64,000 bases of DNA, from contig NZ_BSOG01000003.1 of the NCBI RefSeq assembly GCF_030160395.1, forward strand, positions 186,001 through 250,000. The letters run 5' to 3'. The notes beneath the pieces were generated by a model that worked only from the letters and a program-made list of their open reading frames with translations, was not told the origin of the DNA and ran no database searches. Positions 16,981-26,706 of this stretch are shown here, one piece after another. The stretch comes from Chitinimonas prasina. GTDB lineage: Bacteria > Pseudomonadota > Gammaproteobacteria > Burkholderiales > Chitinimonadaceae. The first letter of the stretch is position 1, and every line of letters begins with the position of its first letter. A program made the translations under genes and the position numbers.

Positions 16981-18159
16981 ATGGCTCGCCTGCTTGCCAC
17001 CACCTTGCTGATCGCATTGGCTTTGCCCGCCGCAGCGCACTCCTCTGGCGCTTATCTGCATGACGACCGTGCCGACATAGACCATAGCAACTGGATGGCG
17101 GTGCTGGATGGCAATACGCCGCTACGCAACCTCTCGCTGGTGGGAACCCATGACAGCCTGTCATTTTACGGCGGCGACATCGTCCAGACCCAGAGCATGA
17201 GCCTGGCCAATCAGTTGCGTGCCGGCGTGCGTGCATTCGATGTGCGCTGTCGACATATCAATAACGTCTTCGCTATCCATCACGGCGTGGTGTTTCAAAA
17301 GACCATGTTTGGAGACGTACTCAATACCATGGCCGATTTCCTGCGCCGTAACCCCAGCGAGACGCTGATGGTGAACGTGCAGGAGGAGCACACGCCCGAG
17401 GGCAATAGTCGTAGCTTCGAGGCCACCTTTGCAGACTACAAGGCGCGCTATGGCAGCCTGATCTGGGAGCCCAGCAGCCAGAATCCCACCCTGGCGGAGA
17501 CCCGAGGTAAATTGGTGATCGTGCAAAATTTTGCTGCGCAGCGACGCTATGGCTTGGATGGTGCTGGATTTCGCTCACAAGGACATTGGCTGCTCAACAA
17601 CAACTGGGAGCTCTATAGCAAGTGGGAAAAGGTACGCAACCACCTGGTCAAAGCCAACGCCGAACATGGACAGGCCTTCCACGCCAACGGGCTTTCTGCT
17701 TCTACCGGTGTCTTTCCCTACTTTGTGGCCAGCGGCCACTCCAGCCCACAGACTGGGGCTCCCAGGCTGCTGACTGGCTTGACCACACCGGGCTGGCGTC
17801 ACAGCTATCCGGATTTCCCACGGGTGGGGTGCTTCTGGGGCATATGCAGCATTGCGTTTGAAGGCACCAACGACCTGACCTTGCAATTCATCCATCGCGT
17901 GCGGCCGCGCTATGTGGGCTTGCTATGGGCGGATTTTCCCGGCAATGGCCTGGTCGATACGGTGGTGCAACTGAATTACCCACGTTGCAGCAGCTGGGTC
18001 GCTGGCGGCGGTGCCCGTTACGGTGAGGTATTCCAGCAATCCGGGCGCTACTACCGTGCGCTGGTCGCCGGCCGCTACAGCAGCCCCTTACCGGCAACGG
18101 CCACCAGCAATCAGCAATGGCAGTATCTGGGGACAGCAGCCCGTTGCCAGGTCTTCTGA
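16981..18159 (+). CDS. Secreted phosphatidylinositol-specific phospholipase C-like protein
   Basis: A 392-residue protein with a signal peptide (about residues 1-19). The PI-PLC X-type fold shows SLVGTHDSL (His57) and RAGVRAFDVRCR, then AIHHGVV (His101), matching the general acid/base histidines of bacterial PI-PLCs. The family cleaves phosphatidylinositol or its glycan anchors. The last 50 residues (WVAGG..YG, YYRALVAGRYSSPLP, NQQWQYLG) resemble a small carbohydrate-binding module of the chitin-binding CBM5/12 kind, which is an inference. It has a good ribosome site (aggaaa) and stands alone, convergent with sixA. Confidence 0.82.
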   Translation: MARLLATTLLIALALPAAAHSSGAYLHDDRADIDHSNWMAVLDGNTPLRNLSLVGTHDSLSFYGGDIVQTQSMSLANQLRAGVRAFDVRCRHINNVFAIHHGVVFQKTMFGDVLNTMADFLRRNPSETLMVNVQEEHTPEGNSRSFEATFADYKARYGSLIWEPSSQNPTLAETRGKLVIVQNFAAQRRYGLDGAGFRSQGHWLLNNNWELYSKWEKVRNHLVKANAEHGQAFHANGLSASTGVFPYFVASGHSSPQTGAPRLLTGLTTPGWRHSYPDFPRVGCFWGICSIAFEGTNDLTLQFIHRVRPRYVGLLWADFPGNGLVDTVVQLNYPRCSSWVAGGGARYGEVFQQSGRYYRALVAGRYSSPLPATATSNQQWQYLGTAARCQVF

Positions 18160-18172
18160 GCGTGGGAGGGCG

Positions 18173-18631
18173 CTACAACTGCTCCGGTGTCAGCATGGTC
18201 TTGAGCAGGGTTTGTGGCTGACCATCGCGTAGACGGTACTGCAGCCACCAGATGGCCCCCTTGCGGGCGTGCCAGTCGGCCTCTATGCCGCTCAGCAAAC
18301 GGGCGGCAACCCGGCCCAGTGTGGGCTGGTGCCCCACCAGCACGGTGGTGCCGCCTGCCGCTGGCCAACCGGCCGCTTGCAGATAGGCCTCGGCGCTGCT
18401 GTCGGGGTTGAGGCGGCTGTCTATCTGGTGGTTGGGGTGTAGGGCTGCTGCCGTCTGGCGGGCACGCAAGGCCAGGCTGGCGATGATCAGGGGGTGTGCC
18501 GGTAGCTGGGTGTCCAGCCATTCGGCCATCTTGCGGGCCTGCTTATGGCCTTTTTCCGTGAGTGCCCGGCGCATATCGTCATCGCCGGCTTCAGCCTCGG
18601 CATGACGCCAAAGTATCAGGTTGGTTTTCAT
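18173..18631 (-). CDS. sixA: Phosphohistidine phosphatase SixA
   Basis: A histidine-phosphatase superfamily protein of 152 residues. It has the phospho-accepting LWRHAEAEAG at the N-terminus and VLVGHQPTLGR in the second half. SixA removes phosphate from histidine of phosphorelay or PTS proteins. I chose MKTNLILWRHAEA at 18631; an ATG nine bases upstream is possible. It lies about 40 bases downstream of ppk1 on the same strand, so it is likely co-transcribed with it. Confidence 0.87.
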   Translation of the reverse strand: MKTNLILWRHAEAEAGDDDMRRALTEKGHKQARKMAEWLDTQLPAHPLIIASLALRARQTAAALHPNHQIDSRLNPDSSAEAYLQAAGWPAAGGTTVLVGHQPTLGRVAARLLSGIEADWHARKGAIWWLQYRLRDGQPQTLLKTMLTPEQL

Positions 18632-18673
18632 CCAGTACATCCAATAAAAAGGGGCGCCGTAGCACCCCTATAT

Positions 18674-20758
18674 TCAATCCCGGTCCTTGGCAGCCAGTTC
18701 GGCCAACAGCATGGCTTGAGCATTGCGCTTATGGTCGCCGCGGGCGGTCTTCTTGCGGTAGCGCCCATCCGGCTGCATTTCCCAAGCTTGGCTGTTATCC
18801 ACCAGATACGGGCGCAAGCCTTCGCGGATGATGCGACGTTTGGTCTTGAGATCGAAGATGGGAAAGGCCACTTCAATGCGGCGGAAGAAGTTACGCCCCA
18901 TCCAATCGGCACTGCCGAGATAAAGATCCTCTGCCCCATCGTTATGGAAGAAGAACACGCGCGTATGCTCGAGAAAGCGGCCGACTATCGAGCGTACCTT
19001 GATGTTCTCACTCAGCCCCTTCACACCTGGCCGCAGGGTACATACCCCACGCACAATCAGATGGATGGAGACGCCGGCTTGGCTGGCATCGTAAAGCGTC
19101 TGTATCAGAGCTGGTTCCAGCAATGAGTTCATCTTGGCGATGATGACGGCACGGCGCCCGGCGCGAGCGATGTTGGCCTCACGATTGATCGCATCAATCA
19201 TCGACGAATGCATGGTGAATGGCGACTGCCACAAGTGTTTGAGCTTGCCGGGGTTGCCCATGCCAGTCAGCTGAATGAACACGTCGTTGACGTCGGCGCA
19301 CTTCTCCTCATTGGCCGTCATCAGACCGAAGTCGGTATACAGCTTGGCTGTACGCTGGTGATAGTTGCCTGTACCCAGGTGGGCATAGCGGCGCAGGCGG
19401 CCTTCCTCACGACGGACGATCAGCAGCATTTTGGCATGCGTCTTGTAGCCATAGACACCGTAGACCACATGGGCACCCACGCGCTCGAGCTTGGCCGCCC
19501 AATTGATATTGGCCTCCTCGTCAAAGCGAGCCATCAGTTCCACCACCGCAGTGACCTCCTTGCCAGCCTCGGCGGCCTCGATCAAGGCCTCCATCAGGGC
19601 GGAATCCTTGGAAGTGCGGTACACAGTCATCTTGATGGCGACCACATGCGGATCGCGTGCAGCCTGCTGCAGCAGATCGATCACTGGTGTGAAGCTCTGG
19701 AACGGGTGGTGTAGCAGTACATCGCCGTGGCGTATTGCGGAAAAAAGGTCGGGCTGCTTGCGTAGCTCCTTGGGTACGCCGGGCATGAACGGCTGGAACT
19801 TCAGGTCAGGCCGGTCTACCTGATCCGGTACCTGCATGAAACGCACCAGATTGACCGGCCCGTCCACGCGATACAGGTCTTCGTTATCCAGGCCAAACTG
19901 TTCCAGCAAGAAATCCGAAATATGATGCGGACAGTTGTCCGCCACCTCCAGCCGTACGCCGTCACCGAACTGGCGCTGGCTCAGTTCGCCCTGGAGGGCG
20001 GCGCGTAAATCCTTGACGTCCTCGTCATCCACATTCAAATCGGAATCACGGGTAACCCGGAACTGGTAACAGCCTCGCATTTCCATGCCGGGGAACAGTT
20101 CGTCCACATGGGCGTGAAGTACCGAGGAGAGAAAGACAAAGCCGTGCTCTACCCCGGATACCTCCGGCGGCAGCTTGATAAAGCGGGGGAAGATGCGAGG
20201 GGCCTGCACGATGGCCACACCTGAGCTGCGACCAAAAGCATCGCGCCCGTCCAGCTCCACCACGAAATTGAGGCTCTTGTTCAATAGGCGAGGGAAGGGG
20301 TGGGCCGGGTCGAGTCCGATAGGTGTGAGCACCGGCGCCAGTTCGCGGTCGAAATACTCGCGCACCCATTGGCGCTGCGCATCGCTCCACATGGTCCGGC
20401 GCAGGAAGACGATACCTTCCTGCGCCAGTTCCGGCAGTACAACCTCGCGCAGTATCTTGTACTGCCGCTCCACCAGTGCATGGGCATCGATGGCGATACG
20501 ATGGAAGGCGGCTTCCGGCGACAGGCCATCCGGTGCCGGCCTTGCCGTATGCATGCGGATGTTTTCCTTGATCCAGGCCACCCGCACCTCAAAGAATTCG
20601 TCGAGATTGGACGACACGATGCAAAGGAACTTCAGCCGCTCCAGCAGGGGGTTGCTTTCCTCCTCCGCCTGAGCCAGCACGCGCCGGTTGAATTCCAGCA
20701 AGCCCAGTTCGCGATTGAGAAAGAGTTCGGTGCTGTGTTCCAAGAGTGCCTGGTTCAT
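18674..20758 (-). CDS. ppk1: Polyphosphate kinase 1
   Basis: A 694-residue enzyme that makes inorganic polyphosphate reversibly from ATP. It has the N-terminal family start FLNRELGLLEFNRRVL and VSSNLDEFFEVR. The autophosphorylated histidine lies in YAHLGTGNYHQ, and the second conserved segment is YLGSADWMGRNFFRRIEV. I chose ATG 20758 (MNQALLEHSTELF); the frame is open farther upstream, but that part (38 residues) has no family match. It is followed by sixA on the same strand. Confidence 0.95.
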   Translation of the reverse strand: MNQALLEHSTELFLNRELGLLEFNRRVLAQAEEESNPLLERLKFLCIVSSNLDEFFEVRVAWIKENIRMHTARPAPDGLSPEAAFHRIAIDAHALVERQYKILREVVLPELAQEGIVFLRRTMWSDAQRQWVREYFDRELAPVLTPIGLDPAHPFPRLLNKSLNFVVELDGRDAFGRSSGVAIVQAPRIFPRFIKLPPEVSGVEHGFVFLSSVLHAHVDELFPGMEMRGCYQFRVTRDSDLNVDDEDVKDLRAALQGELSQRQFGDGVRLEVADNCPHHISDFLLEQFGLDNEDLYRVDGPVNLVRFMQVPDQVDRPDLKFQPFMPGVPKELRKQPDLFSAIRHGDVLLHHPFQSFTPVIDLLQQAARDPHVVAIKMTVYRTSKDSALMEALIEAAEAGKEVTAVVELMARFDEEANINWAAKLERVGAHVVYGVYGYKTHAKMLLIVRREEGRLRRYAHLGTGNYHQRTAKLYTDFGLMTANEEKCADVNDVFIQLTGMGNPGKLKHLWQSPFTMHSSMIDAINREANIARAGRRAVIIAKMNSLLEPALIQTLYDASQAGVSIHLIVRGVCTLRPGVKGLSENIKVRSIVGRFLEHTRVFFFHNDGAEDLYLGSADWMGRNFFRRIEVAFPIFDLKTKRRIIREGLRPYLVDNSQAWEMQPDGRYRKKTARGDHKRNAQAMLLAELAAKDRD

Positions 20759-20850
20759 GGTGTGTCTGGCTTTGAGCCCAGTTGGGCAGGTAACGTTGCA
20801 GTATAGCGCGGTGGCGATATTGCGAATGCGGGCTAATGGACATGAAGCAA

Positions 20851-20873
20851 AATGGCCGCACAAGGCGGCCATT
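20851..20873 (-). terminator. Terminator downstream of yggX
   Basis: aatggccgc and gcggccatt (20851-20859 and 20865-20873) form a perfect 9-bp stem with a 5-base loop. On the minus strand it is followed by ttttgctt, fitting an intrinsic terminator just after the yggX stop. Confidence 0.65.
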
Positions 20874-20894
20874 GATATCCATTGCTACCCGGAA

Positions 20895-21167
20895 TCATTC
20901 CTTGGGCGGCACGTAGCCCTGTACGGCGTCTGCACCACTGCCGAAGAAATAGTTTTGCAGTTGTTGCGACAGATACTGGCGTGCACGAGCATCGGCCAGA
21001 TTGAGGCGGTTCTCATTGATCAGCATGGTCTGGTGCTTGACCCAGGCAGCCCAGGCTTCCTTGGAGACCGAATCAAATATCTTCTTGCCCATCTCGCCCG
21101 GCAGCGGCGCGAAATCCAGCCCTTCGGCTTCGCGGCCCAGCTTGATGCAATTTACCATTCTGGTCAT
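20895..21167 (-). CDS. yggX: Fe(2+)-trafficking protein YggX
   Basis: A 90-residue protein with the family start [18 protein letters not shown], then [17 protein letters not shown] and [12 protein letters not shown]. YggX helps protect iron-sulfur clusters and moves iron within the cytosol. I chose ATG 21167 (MTRMVNC), which has an aagga ribosome site. The frame is open about 55 codons farther upstream, but those residues do not match the family. It is usually adjacent to mutY in other bacteria; no mutY is seen here. Confidence 0.92.
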   Translation of the reverse strand: MTRMVNCIKLGREAEGLDFAPLPGEMGKKIFDSVSKEAWAAWVKHQTMLINENRLNLADARARQYLSQQLQNYFFGSGADAVQGYVPPKE

Positions 21168-21422
21168 ATCAATATCCTTGTTGAAACTTAACAGATGTTC
21201 GTTACGCCGCCGTGACTGGCCATCACCACGGCAAGCCGAATGTTTGGCTCCAGGCCAGTTACACCAGCGCTGCGCAGCATGTCGGGGCTTGGCGCTCGTC
21301 TTGCAGAGGAGCGACCAGCTGTCTAGGCGCATATCGTAGCGCTACATGGTCTTCAGCGCCATGCGGAAGCACGCCTGCTGAGGCGGTAGCGGTATTTCTC
21401 CGCCGTGCCTTTGAACAGGCTC

Positions 21423-23114
21423 TTAGCGCCTTACCCAGTCTATGGGCTGCCCTGGCCTCACCCACAGCAAGGGCGAGCGCGTGGTCCAACCCTCAGGGGA
21501 CTCGTACTGCAGGTGCAGGGGGACGGCCGTCAGGGCCGTCTTGATCGAGCCGACTCTGGATACCGGGTAGCGCCCCAGGCTGGCGGAGGCAATAAAGTAC
21601 TGCCCCCCCTCATAGGGGCCAAACTGCCAAGCAGCGTGGCCGTTCTCGATCGATACCCTGGCAGTCAGCGGCCTTGTTTCGTCCACGGCCATGGTTTGCG
21701 CAATCTCTGCTTCCAGGCGGGCAGAGATATCCACCATCTGTTTCTGCTGCGGGTCATAGCGGTATAACTGCCGCACCGGCACCGCCGCTGGGACACCCTT
21801 GAACAGCACGGTTGGGCAGCTTAGCCCGGTACTGCGCTTGATTTCGCAGAGTTGAGTGACAAACCAGTAGGTGGAGGTAAGCGTGGGCGAGGGTATCCAT
21901 GCCTGCTCGGCGCCGGCCTCAAGCATGAACTTTCCCTGTACATCATATTCTTGGTAGTAGGTCTGGCGCACTGCCGACACCGCCCGGTCCTGGCCGATCA
22001 GGGGGACGATGGTCATCAGGAAGACCAAGGCCGCACCACCACGCTGTACCACCTTGCCACCAGGCAGATACAAGACCGCGAATCGCACGGACAAGATGCT
22101 TGCCAGGCTTACCGCAAACCAGACCAGGAACAGATAGCGATCGGGGCTATGTATGCCGGGGAAAAACACCAGCGGCACAAGGGGGCCAAGCAGGCACAGA
22201 CCTAGCATAAGGGCGAGCGGCAGGCCTGCTGGCCGCTTGGATAGGTAGAAGGTCAGCGCTGCGCCCAGAATGATCGTCGGTAGTGGCCAGTACGGCCCCA
22301 GTATGAGCCTGGGGAAACCGGCGAAGGTCTGGATGGTTTGCGTCAGCAGGGCCGGCAGGTCCAGGGCCTGACCAGCAGCGTAGCCGCCCGTCAGGCCGCC
22401 CAGCATGTACTGCCGCCAGATCACATAGGCGAGGGCGACGCAGAAGTAAGGGGCAAGCAGGCGCGCGCGCTCAGCTATACGGCCGAAAGGCGGCATAGCC
22501 AGCAAGACCAGGGGGAGCGGCACAAATATCTCTTTGGCCGTCGCGGCGAGCGCGTAGGCCAGAGCGCCCAGTGCCACCCATCCGATATGCCGGCGGCGCT
22601 GTGCCAGCACAAAGGCGATGACAGCCAGGATGGCAAACAGTAAACCTTCCAGGTAGTGCCGGGTCATCAGCGCCTCTACGACGGCGGTAGTGGGCGCTCC
22701 GGCAAGGAACAAGCATGCAAATGCGAGCGACCAGGCCGAGGGCAGCCAGCATCGGCCCAGGGCATAGGCGGCGGTCGCCGCCAGGCAGAGCGAGAGCAAT
22801 TGGTGCTGGTAAAAGAACAGCGGGTCTGGCCCAGCCAACCAGAGATCCAGCTTGAAGGACAGGGTTATCCAGGGGGTCAGATTATTGGGCGACAGTTTCT
22901 GCCAGTCCGCCGGATCGTGGAATGCACTGAGGCCGCTAGAGTTCATGGCGTGCCACAGGATGGCTGGGTCATCACCGCGCCACCCGCCGGAAAGTAGGCC
23001 GTAAAAATGGGTCACGGCAATGATCAGCAACAGCAGCAAGGCATGACTATCCCGAAGCTGCCAGTGTGCAGTATGACCAGAGGTGGCTAGTGATGGCTCG
23101 ATAGGCGTGTTCAT
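21423..23114 (-). CDS. Large membrane glycosyltransferase-like protein (gtrC-like position)
   Basis: A 563-residue polytopic membrane protein with about ten hydrophobic segments, then a soluble C-terminal part of about 170 residues. The first loop has WRGDDPAILWHAM, an acidic pair typical of GT-C glycosyltransferases that use lipid-linked sugars. It is the last gene of a coupled run methyltransferase-GtrB-GtrA-this gene. In phage P22-type gtr loci, the third gene is the serotype-specific membrane transferase, so I infer that it attaches a sugar to a surface glycan. The substrate is unknown. Its start overlaps the GtrA stop. Confidence 0.75.
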   Translation of the reverse strand: MNTPIEPSLATSGHTAHWQLRDSHALLLLLIIAVTHFYGLLSGGWRGDDPAILWHAMNSSGLSAFHDPADWQKLSPNNLTPWITLSFKLDLWLAGPDPLFFYQHQLLSLCLAATAAYALGRCWLPSAWSLAFACLFLAGAPTTAVVEALMTRHYLEGLLFAILAVIAFVLAQRRRHIGWVALGALAYALAATAKEIFVPLPLVLLAMPPFGRIAERARLLAPYFCVALAYVIWRQYMLGGLTGGYAAGQALDLPALLTQTIQTFAGFPRLILGPYWPLPTIILGAALTFYLSKRPAGLPLALMLGLCLLGPLVPLVFFPGIHSPDRYLFLVWFAVSLASILSVRFAVLYLPGGKVVQRGGAALVFLMTIVPLIGQDRAVSAVRQTYYQEYDVQGKFMLEAGAEQAWIPSPTLTSTYWFVTQLCEIKRSTGLSCPTVLFKGVPAAVPVRQLYRYDPQQKQMVDISARLEAEIAQTMAVDETRPLTARVSIENGHAAWQFGPYEGGQYFIASASLGRYPVSRVGSIKTALTAVPLHLQYESPEGWTTRSPLLWVRPGQPIDWVRR

Positions 23115-23494
23115 TCGGCCCTGGTGGAGAATGACCAGTATCGGTTAAGCAGGAAATTGGTGGCCGGCACAATCAGGATGACGCTTAACTGTGCCTTGAG
23201 ATACCACCAGCCCAGGTAGTGGACGAGGCCAAACATCATGCCGGTGTTCATCAGTAGGCCCAGGATGGAGACGAGCAGGAAGCGCCAGAAACTCTGCACC
23301 GGTGAACGACTCGACTGGAATGTCCAAGAGTGGTTGAGCGCATAAGACACGCCCACGGCGGCTGCGAAACCGACCACCGCGCCCGCAACGGGCCGCACAC
23401 CCAGGCTTTCCACGCAGAGCGTCATCACGCCCAGATGGGCCAGGGTGCCCAACCCGCCTGCGACCAGATAGCGACCGGCCTGCCCCAGGATCAT
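23111..23494 (-). CDS. GtrA family membrane protein
   Basis: A 127-residue protein with four hydrophobic segments. Family landmarks are FLVAGG-like YLVAGGLGTLAHLG, ALNHSWTF and FLLNRYWSF. GtrA-type proteins are thought to flip undecaprenyl-phosphate-glucose or similar carriers across the inner membrane. It starts by ATGA overlap with the GtrB-like gene and overlaps the next gene's start, so the three are coupled. Confidence 0.88.
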   Translation of the reverse strand: MILGQAGRYLVAGGLGTLAHLGVMTLCVESLGVRPVAGAVVGFAAAVGVSYALNHSWTFQSSRSPVQSFWRFLLVSILGLLMNTGMMFGLVHYLGWWYLKAQLSVILIVPATNFLLNRYWSFSTRAE

Positions 23495-24432
23495 TGCTCA
23501 ACCTGTTCCGCAATAATGTAGCGGGGGCGGCCTTTGACTTCCTCATAGATGCGCGCCACATAGGTGCCGATGATGCCCAGGCCCAGCATGACAGCACCGC
23601 CTATGATCAGCAGCAGCAGGATCACGGTCGTGAAGCCATCGACGGCCTTGCCCGCCAATTTGAGATAGATGGTCTGCATACCCAGTATCAGGGAGAACAG
23701 CATGAACCCCATGCCTGCCAGGGTAATCAGGTGCAAGGGCGCGGAAGAGAACGAGGTGACGGCCGTCATGGCCAGCCTGGTGAGTTTCAACACCGACCAA
23801 GTGGATTGGCCACCAGCGCGCTCCGGCACATCAAATGGCAGTTGCACGCGCCGAAAGCCAAGCCAAGCACTCATGCCCCTGAAGAACAGGTTGCGCTCGC
23901 CCATATGGCGCCATGCTTCGAGCACACGCCGGTCTATCAGCTTGAAGTCCGACGCACCGCGCAGGTCGTAGCCAGCCAGCAGGGCAAAGGTGCGATAGAA
24001 CACCTGGGCCCTGACCCGGCTCTGCAGACTTTCCTTGCCCCGGTACTGCTTTACCGCCTCAACCACTTCTGCGCCATCGCGCCAGCATTGCAGCATGGTA
24101 GGGATCAAGGTGGGCGGATGCTGCAAATCGCCGTCCATCACCACAATCGCCTTGCCACAGGCCTGCTCAAGGCCGGCGGCAAGCGCAGCCTCCTTGCCGA
24201 AGTTACGGCTCAGGCGCAAGCCCTTGACGGCCGGATTGTGCTTCGCCTGCGCGGTAATGGCCTGCCAGGTATCGTCGGGCGAACCGTCGTCTACCAGGAT
24301 CAGCTCATAGCGGGTTTCGAGGCCCTCCAAGACTCGGCTGATCTCCTTCACCGTATCGCCCAGATGCACGCCCTCGCGGTACAGGGGGATGACAACGGAC
24401 AGGTCACAGGCTTGCCGCGCAAGTTCAGACAC
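23491..24432 (-). CDS. GtrB-like glycosyltransferase (family 2, polyprenyl-phosphate sugar transferase)
   Basis: A 313-residue protein. The cytosolic GT-A domain includes LSVVIPLYREG, ELILVDDGSPDDTW, LSRNFGKEAALAAGL and VVMDGDLQHPP (DxD-like). Two C-terminal membrane segments follow (about residues 230-300). These are the marks of GtrB/DPM1-like enzymes that load a sugar from a nucleotide donor onto undecaprenyl phosphate. It begins with GTG and overlaps the methyltransferase stop. It should feed the GtrA-like flippase and the membrane transferase downstream. Confidence 0.9.
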   Translation of the reverse strand: MSELARQACDLSVVIPLYREGVHLGDTVKEISRVLEGLETRYELILVDDGSPDDTWQAITAQAKHNPAVKGLRLSRNFGKEAALAAGLEQACGKAIVVMDGDLQHPPTLIPTMLQCWRDGAEVVEAVKQYRGKESLQSRVRAQVFYRTFALLAGYDLRGASDFKLIDRRVLEAWRHMGERNLFFRGMSAWLGFRRVQLPFDVPERAGGQSTWSVLKLTRLAMTAVTSFSSAPLHLITLAGMGFMLFSLILGMQTIYLKLAGKAVDGFTTVILLLLIIGGAVMLGLGIIGTYVARIYEEVKGRPRYIIAEQVEQ

Positions 24433-25267
24433 TGGGCTTGACTCCTGCTATTGCGATCGTTGTCTTGGGCAGCCACAAAGCGTGCCGGCCAAGCGAGGCC
24501 GGTAGGGTAAGCCCAAGCTTGGCGGCAATCAGCGGCAAGGGAAAGGCATGAGGATAGGGAACCGTCTGTAGCGTCTCCAGGCCGCACTCCGCCAGCAGCC
24601 GGTGCAAGGTGCACTGGTCAAAATAAAGCACATGCTCCGGTAGCTTGAAGGAGGGCCAGCGATAGCCCATCAGCTTGCGCCAGAAACTGCCGGCATCGGG
24701 TGCAGCGATAATGAGCGAGCCGCCTGGACGTAGGTGCAGCAGCAAATCCCGGATGAATTCACGCGGGTGATAGGTATGCTCGATGACGTGGGTGGCAATG
24801 ATGCAGTCGAACAGCTCCCCGCTGGGGACCGCCGCCACACCACCGGCATAGACGGCATCGGCATGCGTTTGCGCGGTACGCACAGCCTCTGCAGAAAAAT
24901 CCGTCCCCACCCTGCGCGTGAAATAGGGCTGTGCCTCGTGCAGCAGATAGCCAAAACCGCAGCCTATCTCCAACAGGCTGCCGCCGGTACGCCCCTGCTT
25001 TGCCAGTGTCTGCAGCAGGCGCCGGAATGTCGCCCGGAGCGCAGGGGCCTGGGCAGCGTAGTTGTTGTAGCCATGCTGATCGCCAGAGAAGTATTGATCG
25101 TTGGCGTAATGCGCCAGCATGGCGGCCTCGGTCAGACGGGGCGAGAGATAGCCCAGCCCACATGCCTGGCAAGACATCAGGCCATAAGGCGCAAAACGGC
25201 CCTCATACAGGGCTTTGGCCGTGGTGCTGGCGCAAAGGGGGCAGGTTGCAGATTCTAGATCGCTCAT
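24425..25267 (-). CDS. SAM-dependent methyltransferase with N-terminal zinc-ribbon-like motif
   Basis: A 280-residue protein. The N-terminus has CPLCAS and MSCQACGLGYLSPRL (two CxxC pairs, zinc-ribbon-like). The Rossmann methyltransferase core has LLEIGCGFGYLL (SAM loop) and ATHVIEHTYHPREF. Proteins of this layout are common in surface-glycan gene clusters. It is the first gene of the gtr-like operon, so it may modify a lipid- or glycan-linked acceptor. Substrate unknown. Confidence 0.85.
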   Translation of the reverse strand: MSDLESATCPLCASTTAKALYEGRFAPYGLMSCQACGLGYLSPRLTEAAMLAHYANDQYFSGDQHGYNNYAAQAPALRATFRRLLQTLAKQGRTGGSLLEIGCGFGYLLHEAQPYFTRRVGTDFSAEAVRTAQTHADAVYAGGVAAVPSGELFDCIIATHVIEHTYHPREFIRDLLLHLRPGGSLIIAAPDAGSFWRKLMGYRWPSFKLPEHVLYFDQCTLHRLLAECGLETLQTVPYPHAFPLPLIAAKLGLTLPASLGRHALWLPKTTIAIAGVKPSV

Positions 25268-25531
25268 GGAGTGCCTTTGGCCGCTGGCGGGGATGCAGGG
25301 CCGCAGCGGGGGAATCCCAAACAGGAGACATGACTGGGCGAGAAAGTGCTCATGCCGGTTATTTCACGGACCGTCATCGCCGTCGATGCCACCGCTAGGT
25401 GACAACAGGCAGCGGCTGCTTTTCTGGTGAACTGTCATCGGCGGCACGCAAGCCTTCGCGGGGGGCACAACGAGCCAGGCGAACGGAGGAGTGCACCTGA
25501 ACATTGGGCGCTCCCCCTTGAAGGCTGCCAA

Positions 25532-26623
25532 TCAGACGTTGAACAGGAAGTTCATCACATCGCCATCCTTGACCACATAGTCCTTGCCTTCGGCCCGCAT
25601 CTTGCCGGCTTCCTTGGCGCCCTGCTCGCCCTTGTAGCTGATGAAGTCGTCGAAGGAAATGGTCTGTGCCCGGATGAAGCCCCGCTCGAAGTCGGTGTGG
25701 ATGACGCCAGCGGCCTGGGGGGCGGTGTCGCCCACATGGATGGTCCAGGCGCGGACTTCCTTCACGCCAGCGGTGAAGTAGGTCTGCAGGCCCAGCAGGT
25801 TGTAGCCTGCGCGTATCAAGCGGTTCAGCCCAGGCTCTTCAAAGCCAAGGTCGGCCAGGAAGGCTTGCTTGTCTTCCTCTTCGAGGTCGGACAGCTCCAT
25901 CTCGATCTTGGCGCACAGCGCGACAACCGGCGCGCCTTCGGCGGCGGCATGGGCGCGCAGGCGATCCAGATGGGGGTTGTTCTCGAAACCGTCTTCCAGC
26001 ACGTTGCCTACATACATGGCCGGCTTGATGGTGAGCAGGCACAGTGGCTTGAGCAAGGCCTTTTCTTCATCGGTCAGGGCCAGCGTGCGGGCCGGCTTGC
26101 CTTCGTTCAGGTGGGGCAGCAGCTTTTCGCAGGCGGCCACCAGCTTTTGCGCTTCCTTGTCGCCTGACTTGGCCTTCTTGCCTTCGCGCTGTATGGCTTT
26201 TTCCACGCCAGCCATGTCGGCCAGCGCCAGTTCGGTGACGATGACTTCGATATCGGCCAGCGGATCAATACGCCCTGCAACGTGGACCACGTTCTCATCA
26301 TCGAAACATCGCACCACATTCACGATGGCATCGGTCTCGCGGATATTGGCCAGGAATTGGTTGCCCAGGCCTTCGCCCTTGCTGGCGCCCGCCACCAAAC
26401 CGGCGATGTCGACAAACTCAACGATGGCAGGCTGGATCTTTTGCGGATTGACGATGGCCGACAGCGCCTTCAGGCGCGGATCTGGGACTTCGACGATGCC
26501 AACATTGGGCTCAATGGTGCAGAAGGGGTAGTTCTCGGCAGCGATGCCGGCCTTGGTCAAGGCGTTGAACATGGTGGACTTGCCGACGTTGGGCAGGCCG
26601 ACGATGCCGCATTTGAGACTCAT
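25532..26623 (-). CDS. ychF: Redox-regulated ribosome-binding ATPase YchF
   Basis: A 363-residue Obg-family P-loop protein: [19 protein letters not shown], the G2/G3 region with [17 protein letters not shown], and the C-terminal TGS domain with [12 protein letters not shown] and DFISYKG. YchF prefers ATP over GTP and binds ribosomes. I chose ATG 26623; the upstream open frame has no homology. It is just downstream of pth, as in many bacteria. Confidence 0.95.
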   Translation of the reverse strand: MSLKCGIVGLPNVGKSTMFNALTKAGIAAENYPFCTIEPNVGIVEVPDPRLKALSAIVNPQKIQPAIVEFVDIAGLVAGASKGEGLGNQFLANIRETDAIVNVVRCFDDENVVHVAGRIDPLADIEVIVTELALADMAGVEKAIQREGKKAKSGDKEAQKLVAACEKLLPHLNEGKPARTLALTDEEKALLKPLCLLTIKPAMYVGNVLEDGFENNPHLDRLRAHAAAEGAPVVALCAKIEMELSDLEEEDKQAFLADLGFEEPGLNRLIRAGYNLLGLQTYFTAGVKEVRAWTIHVGDTAPQAAGVIHTDFERGFIRAQTISFDDFISYKGEQGAKEAGKMRAEGKDYVVKDGDVMNFLFNV

Positions 26624-26706
26624 AGCGTGTTCCTTTGGGGAAAGGGTAATTCTAATGCGTGTTGGGGTGCCTGCGGTGAGGAGAAAAGCATGCCGTGCTG
26701 GCCGCC

